Below, piece after piece: positions 7,195 to 9,376 of a stretch of DNA of 9,376 nt; position 1 is the first letter of the stretch; every line of letters starts with the position of its first letter. The notes beneath the pieces were generated by a model that made no database searches, was not told where the DNA came from, and worked only from the letters and a program-made list of their open reading frames with translations. The DNA is from Acidobacteriota bacterium (lineage in GTDB: Bacteria; Acidobacteriota; Thermoanaerobaculia; Multivoradales; JAHEKO01), in the NCBI GenBank assembly GCA_029861655.1, contig JAOTZA010000119.1:1-9376 (forward strand), given 5' to 3'. The position numbers and the translations under genes are program-made.

Positions 7195-8151
7195 GTGCGG
7201 GCTCGGCTCGTGCGTCTCGTCGCTGAGCTGAGCTTGCGGCGGTGGCGGGAACTCTCCGTTCTCGGTCGAGAAGAAGATAAAGAATCCCGCCATCGCGTCC
7301 TGATCAACGCTCGTGGGGTTGTCGTAGATCGCCCGGAGGACAAACGTGTCAGCCGGCGAAAACGCGTATCCGTCGGGGTTCTGAAGAAACGGCATCTTGA
7401 TCAACCGGTCGTTCTCACCAACCGAGCCGACGCCCTTCCAGACCGTTTCTCCCCGGGTCTCGTTGATGAGCTCCAGAGATCGACCGTAGGGATGTAGATG
7501 AACTCCCAACGCTCGAATGACACCACTGTAGGGGAATCGGTAGCGGCTCTCTCGGATGTCTCCCCCAGGCGGCACCATGTACATATGCGGATCGACAATC
7601 GAGGCTACGGTGGTGTAAAGCGGTGTCAGAGGCTCGGCCAGATCCGCGTCACGGACGAAGTACACGGTGACCTCGAGTCCTGCAACCACCGGCACGTCCG
7701 TTCGGTTGTTGAACATCGGCGCCATGTCCAGCTCTTCACCGACATCGACGAAGATTCCAAATCCCTCCGGAAGAACCAACCTCAGGTTATAAGCGTCGGA
7801 AAAGAATCCCTTGAACGGAATGCCATTGGTCGGCCTTCCCATCCAGGCATCCGGAACCGGAGTTCTCAACATCGTATGGCAGCGCAGCTCATCGTCCACC
7901 GGCTGGCCGTCGGCATCCACGATCGCGCTCTGATACCCGATCACCCAGACGGGCTCTTCGAACCCAAACGGCTCGATGCCACCCGGAAGCTGTTGCAAGC
8001 TGTCGGTCTCGAGGTCGAAGGGCCCGAACTTCATACTGCTCGAATACACCTTGAGGCCGTTCGCCGAGACGGCGCCGGCAGTCGTGAGAATCGTCCAGCA
8101 CGCCAACCAGGCGGATCGCCGAAAAACTCTTGAAACGACTCGCTCTTTCAT
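7183..8151 (-). CDS. Exported copper type II (PHM/DBM-like) monooxygenase-like protein
   Basis: A 322-residue exported protein that resembles the catalytic core of copper type II ascorbate-dependent monooxygenases (peptidylglycine alpha-hydroxylating and dopamine beta-monooxygenase). Residues 1-30 are a signal peptide (WLACWTILTTAGAVSA). The C-terminal half has GVHLHPYGRSLEL (H218, H220) and DQDAMAGFFIFF (M287). These align by eye with the HxH and Met ligands of the catalytic CuM site (PHM H242, H244, M314). In the N-terminal half CHTML (H92) matches only part of the HHML motif, and the third CuH histidine region reads LDMAPMFNN without His. Other conserved-looking segments are DPHMYMVPPGGD (188-198) and IYDNPT. 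Substrate and activity are unknown. The ATG at 8151 is preferred to a GTG seven codons upstream because the best ribosome binding site lies across those codons. It is 45 bp downstream of the TPR gene and probably co-transcribed with it. Confidence 0.72.
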   Translation of the reverse strand: MKERVVSRVFRRSAWLACWTILTTAGAVSANGLKVYSSSMKFGPFDLETDSLQQLPGGIEPFGFEEPVWVIGYQSAIVDADGQPVDDELRCHTMLRTPVPDAWMGRPTNGIPFKGFFSDAYNLRLVLPEGFGIFVDVGEELDMAPMFNNRTDVPVVAGLEVTVYFVRDADLAEPLTPLYTTVASIVDPHMYMVPPGGDIRESRYRFPYSGVIRALGVHLHPYGRSLELINETRGETVWKGVGSVGENDRLIKMPFLQNPDGYAFSPADTFVLRAIYDNPTSVDQDAMAGFFIFFSTENGEFPPPPQAQLSDETHEPSPHSKH

Positions 8152-8160
8152 CTCCGTAGA

Positions 8161-8168
8161 CCCCTCCA
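8161..8168 (-). promoter_or_regulatory. Ribosome binding site deciding the copper-protein start
   Basis: On the - strand, TGGAGGGG ends 9 bases before the ATG at 8151-8149. It would lie inside the coding sequence if the upstream in-frame GTG (8172) were used, so it selects the ATG. Confidence 0.55.
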
Positions 8169-8196
8169 ACACAAAAAGAATACCAGAGCCGGACCG

Positions 8197-9376
8197 CTAC
8201 GAATTCGCGCGTAGCCATTCGCGGGTCTGGGAGATCTGCGGCAAATCCGGATCGGCTGTCGCCCACACTTCGATGAGCCTCTGCATGGCCTTCCGAGCTT
8301 CGGGCTTGCGCCCTTCTAGGACATAGGAGCGCGCGATGCCGAACATCGCGTGGCCGCTGTTGGGACGCAACTCCAGCACACGATCGTAGGCACGGCGCGC
8401 ATCGTCCCAGCGCCCGGCCCTCAGATACGCATCGGCCAGGCTTTCGAGCGCGGGTCGCGCGACGTGCGGTGGCTCCCAATAGCCGAGCTCCTCTTCCGCC
8501 TTGACTGTTCGGTGTAACTGGACGATGGCCTCTTCATGCCGCCCCTGCAAGCTGAGCAGCGAACCCGCGAGCTCAAAGGACGCTACCGCAAGAATTCGTC
8601 TCGCGGCATCAAAGTACCAGTCGGCTCCGAGGTTGGCTTGCTCGCGGCGCAACGCGAGGTTCTCCTCGAGTAGCCGCTTCAGATTTGCGTCGGCTTCGGT
8701 GACGAGACCACGGCTAACTGCCGACATGCCACGGGCATAGATCGCCAAAGCGGCATAATAGCGAGGCGCCAGCGGGCTTGGCGACGAACCGGTCGCGCCC
8801 AGGGCTTCCAGACTTTCCCCTGCTCGATCCCACGCGCCAAAACGCATGTGCAAACGGGCAAGAGCCGTGCGACCGCCATACAAGGCAAAGCCTGACCCGA
8901 CCGCGTGGTGGCGGCCGGCACCAACACCCAAGGCCCCCAACGTCTCCGCCCAGCGCCGGCCCTGCTCGTAACGGCCACTCTCCGCGGCAGCTGTCACCAG
9001 ATAGTCCAGATTGTGGGCATAGTTCCAGTTGTCCACGGGGTCGACGCCGCTCTCCGCGAGGTATTCCCGGTCGAACTCGAGCGACACCGTAAAGGCCTCG
9101 AGCGCCTTCTCGTAGTTGCCGATCTGGTACCAGACGTGGCCCGGCATGTGGAGCACGTGCCCCGAGTTGGGGGCCAGAGACGGCAGCAAGAGCGCGCTGT
9201 CGAGGGCCGCGCCGGGGTCGGGGCCGTACTCGTGAGCGTGAACCCAATAATGGTGCACACCCAGATTGTCGGGGTGGCTCTCGAGCAGGGGTCGCAGAAT
9301 CTCCTGCGCCCTCTCGATGGCGTCGAAACGACCCTCGCGGCGAGCGGCATCGGTCACATCGCCGCACGTCTCGGTA
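8197..9376 (-). CDS. His-rich TPR-repeat protein (5' end outside window)
   Basis: The frame is open to the right edge of the window (392 residues visible, ending in TAG at 8199-8197), so the N-terminus is missing. A GTG at 9357 is in frame, but the codons before it (TETCGD) are also open, and family members I recall have a longer N-terminal region. Two His-rich segments stand out: ESHPDNLGVHHYWVHAHE and SGHVLHMPGHVWYQIGNYEKA. They match the HPGxxHYxIHAxD and HALHMPSHIF motifs of a TPR subfamily. Repeats continue to the C-terminus, for example ALESLADAYLRAGRWDDARR and YDRVLELRPNSGHAMFGIAR. The His clusters suggest metal or cofactor binding, but that is inferred. It is the upstream gene of a two-gene unit with the copper-monooxygenase-like gene 45 bp away. 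The promoter is outside the window. No export signal can be assessed. Confidence 0.82.
   Translation of the reverse strand, partial: TETCGDVTDAARREGRFDAIERAQEILRPLLESHPDNLGVHHYWVHAHEYGPDPGAALDSALLLPSLAPNSGHVLHMPGHVWYQIGNYEKALEAFTVSLEFDREYLAESGVDPVDNWNYAHNLDYLVTAAAESGRYEQGRRWAETLGALGVGAGRHHAVGSGFALYGGRTALARLHMRFGAWDRAGESLEALGATGSSPSPLAPRYYAALAIYARGMSAVSRGLVTEADANLKRLLEENLALRREQANLGADWYFDAARRILAVASFELAGSLLSLQGRHEEAIVQLHRTVKAEEELGYWEPPHVARPALESLADAYLRAGRWDDARRAYDRVLELRPNSGHAMFGIARSYVLEGRKPEARKAMQRLIEVWATADPDLPQISQTREWLRANS

Noticed and set aside
8152..8172. GTG start seven codons upstream for the copper-monooxygenase-like gene
   Set aside because: The best ribosome binding site overlaps these codons and is well placed for the ATG at 8151. 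The signal peptide also begins at that ATG.

Overview
The window is GC-rich, densely coded DNA, most likely from the Acidobacteriota or a close relative. The best pointer is the secreted VWFA-related protein at 324-2201, a family best known from that phylum. Secreted TPR proteins, an alkaline-phosphatase-fold enzyme and a Tat-exported molybdoenzyme fit the same background. The taxonomic call is an inference from gene content.

Layout: (1) The 3' end of a TPR gene (2-103, +) is followed closely by a 28-bp perfect inverted repeat (115-208). (2) A two-gene + strand unit follows: a secreted VWFA-related protein (324-2201) overlaps, by the four bases ATGA, a secreted beta-domain/TPR protein (2198-4372). 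(3) A second 28-bp perfect inverted repeat (4371-4452) sits between this unit and a convergent Tat-exported sulfite-oxidase-type molybdoenzyme (4447-5667, -). Both flanking stop codons lie in the repeat. (4) A 138-bp divergent spacer separates the molybdoenzyme from an exported alkaline-phosphatase-superfamily phosphodiesterase/phosphatase (5806-7161, +). (5) A 21-bp convergent junction with a terminator-like inverted repeat leads to a - strand operon. Its upstream gene is a His-rich TPR protein that runs off the right edge (8197-9376). Its downstream gene is an exported protein resembling copper type II (PHM/DBM-like) monooxygenases (7183-8151).

How the genes work together: almost every product carries an export signal, so this is a region of periplasmic or cell-surface functions. 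The VWFA and beta/TPR proteins are very probably translated together and may form one envelope complex. The TPR and copper-protein genes are 45 bp apart on one strand and may form a copper-related pair. No phage, transposase, CRISPR, rRNA or tRNA gene was seen.

The most unusual signals are two. First, the two inverted repeats share a GGGGGACA outer motif and an inner GTCCGCG/CCGGACA pair. The arm sequence between these differs between the copies but stays perfectly self-complementary. Second, the PHM-like protein keeps the ligands of one copper site and appears to have lost most of those of the other.
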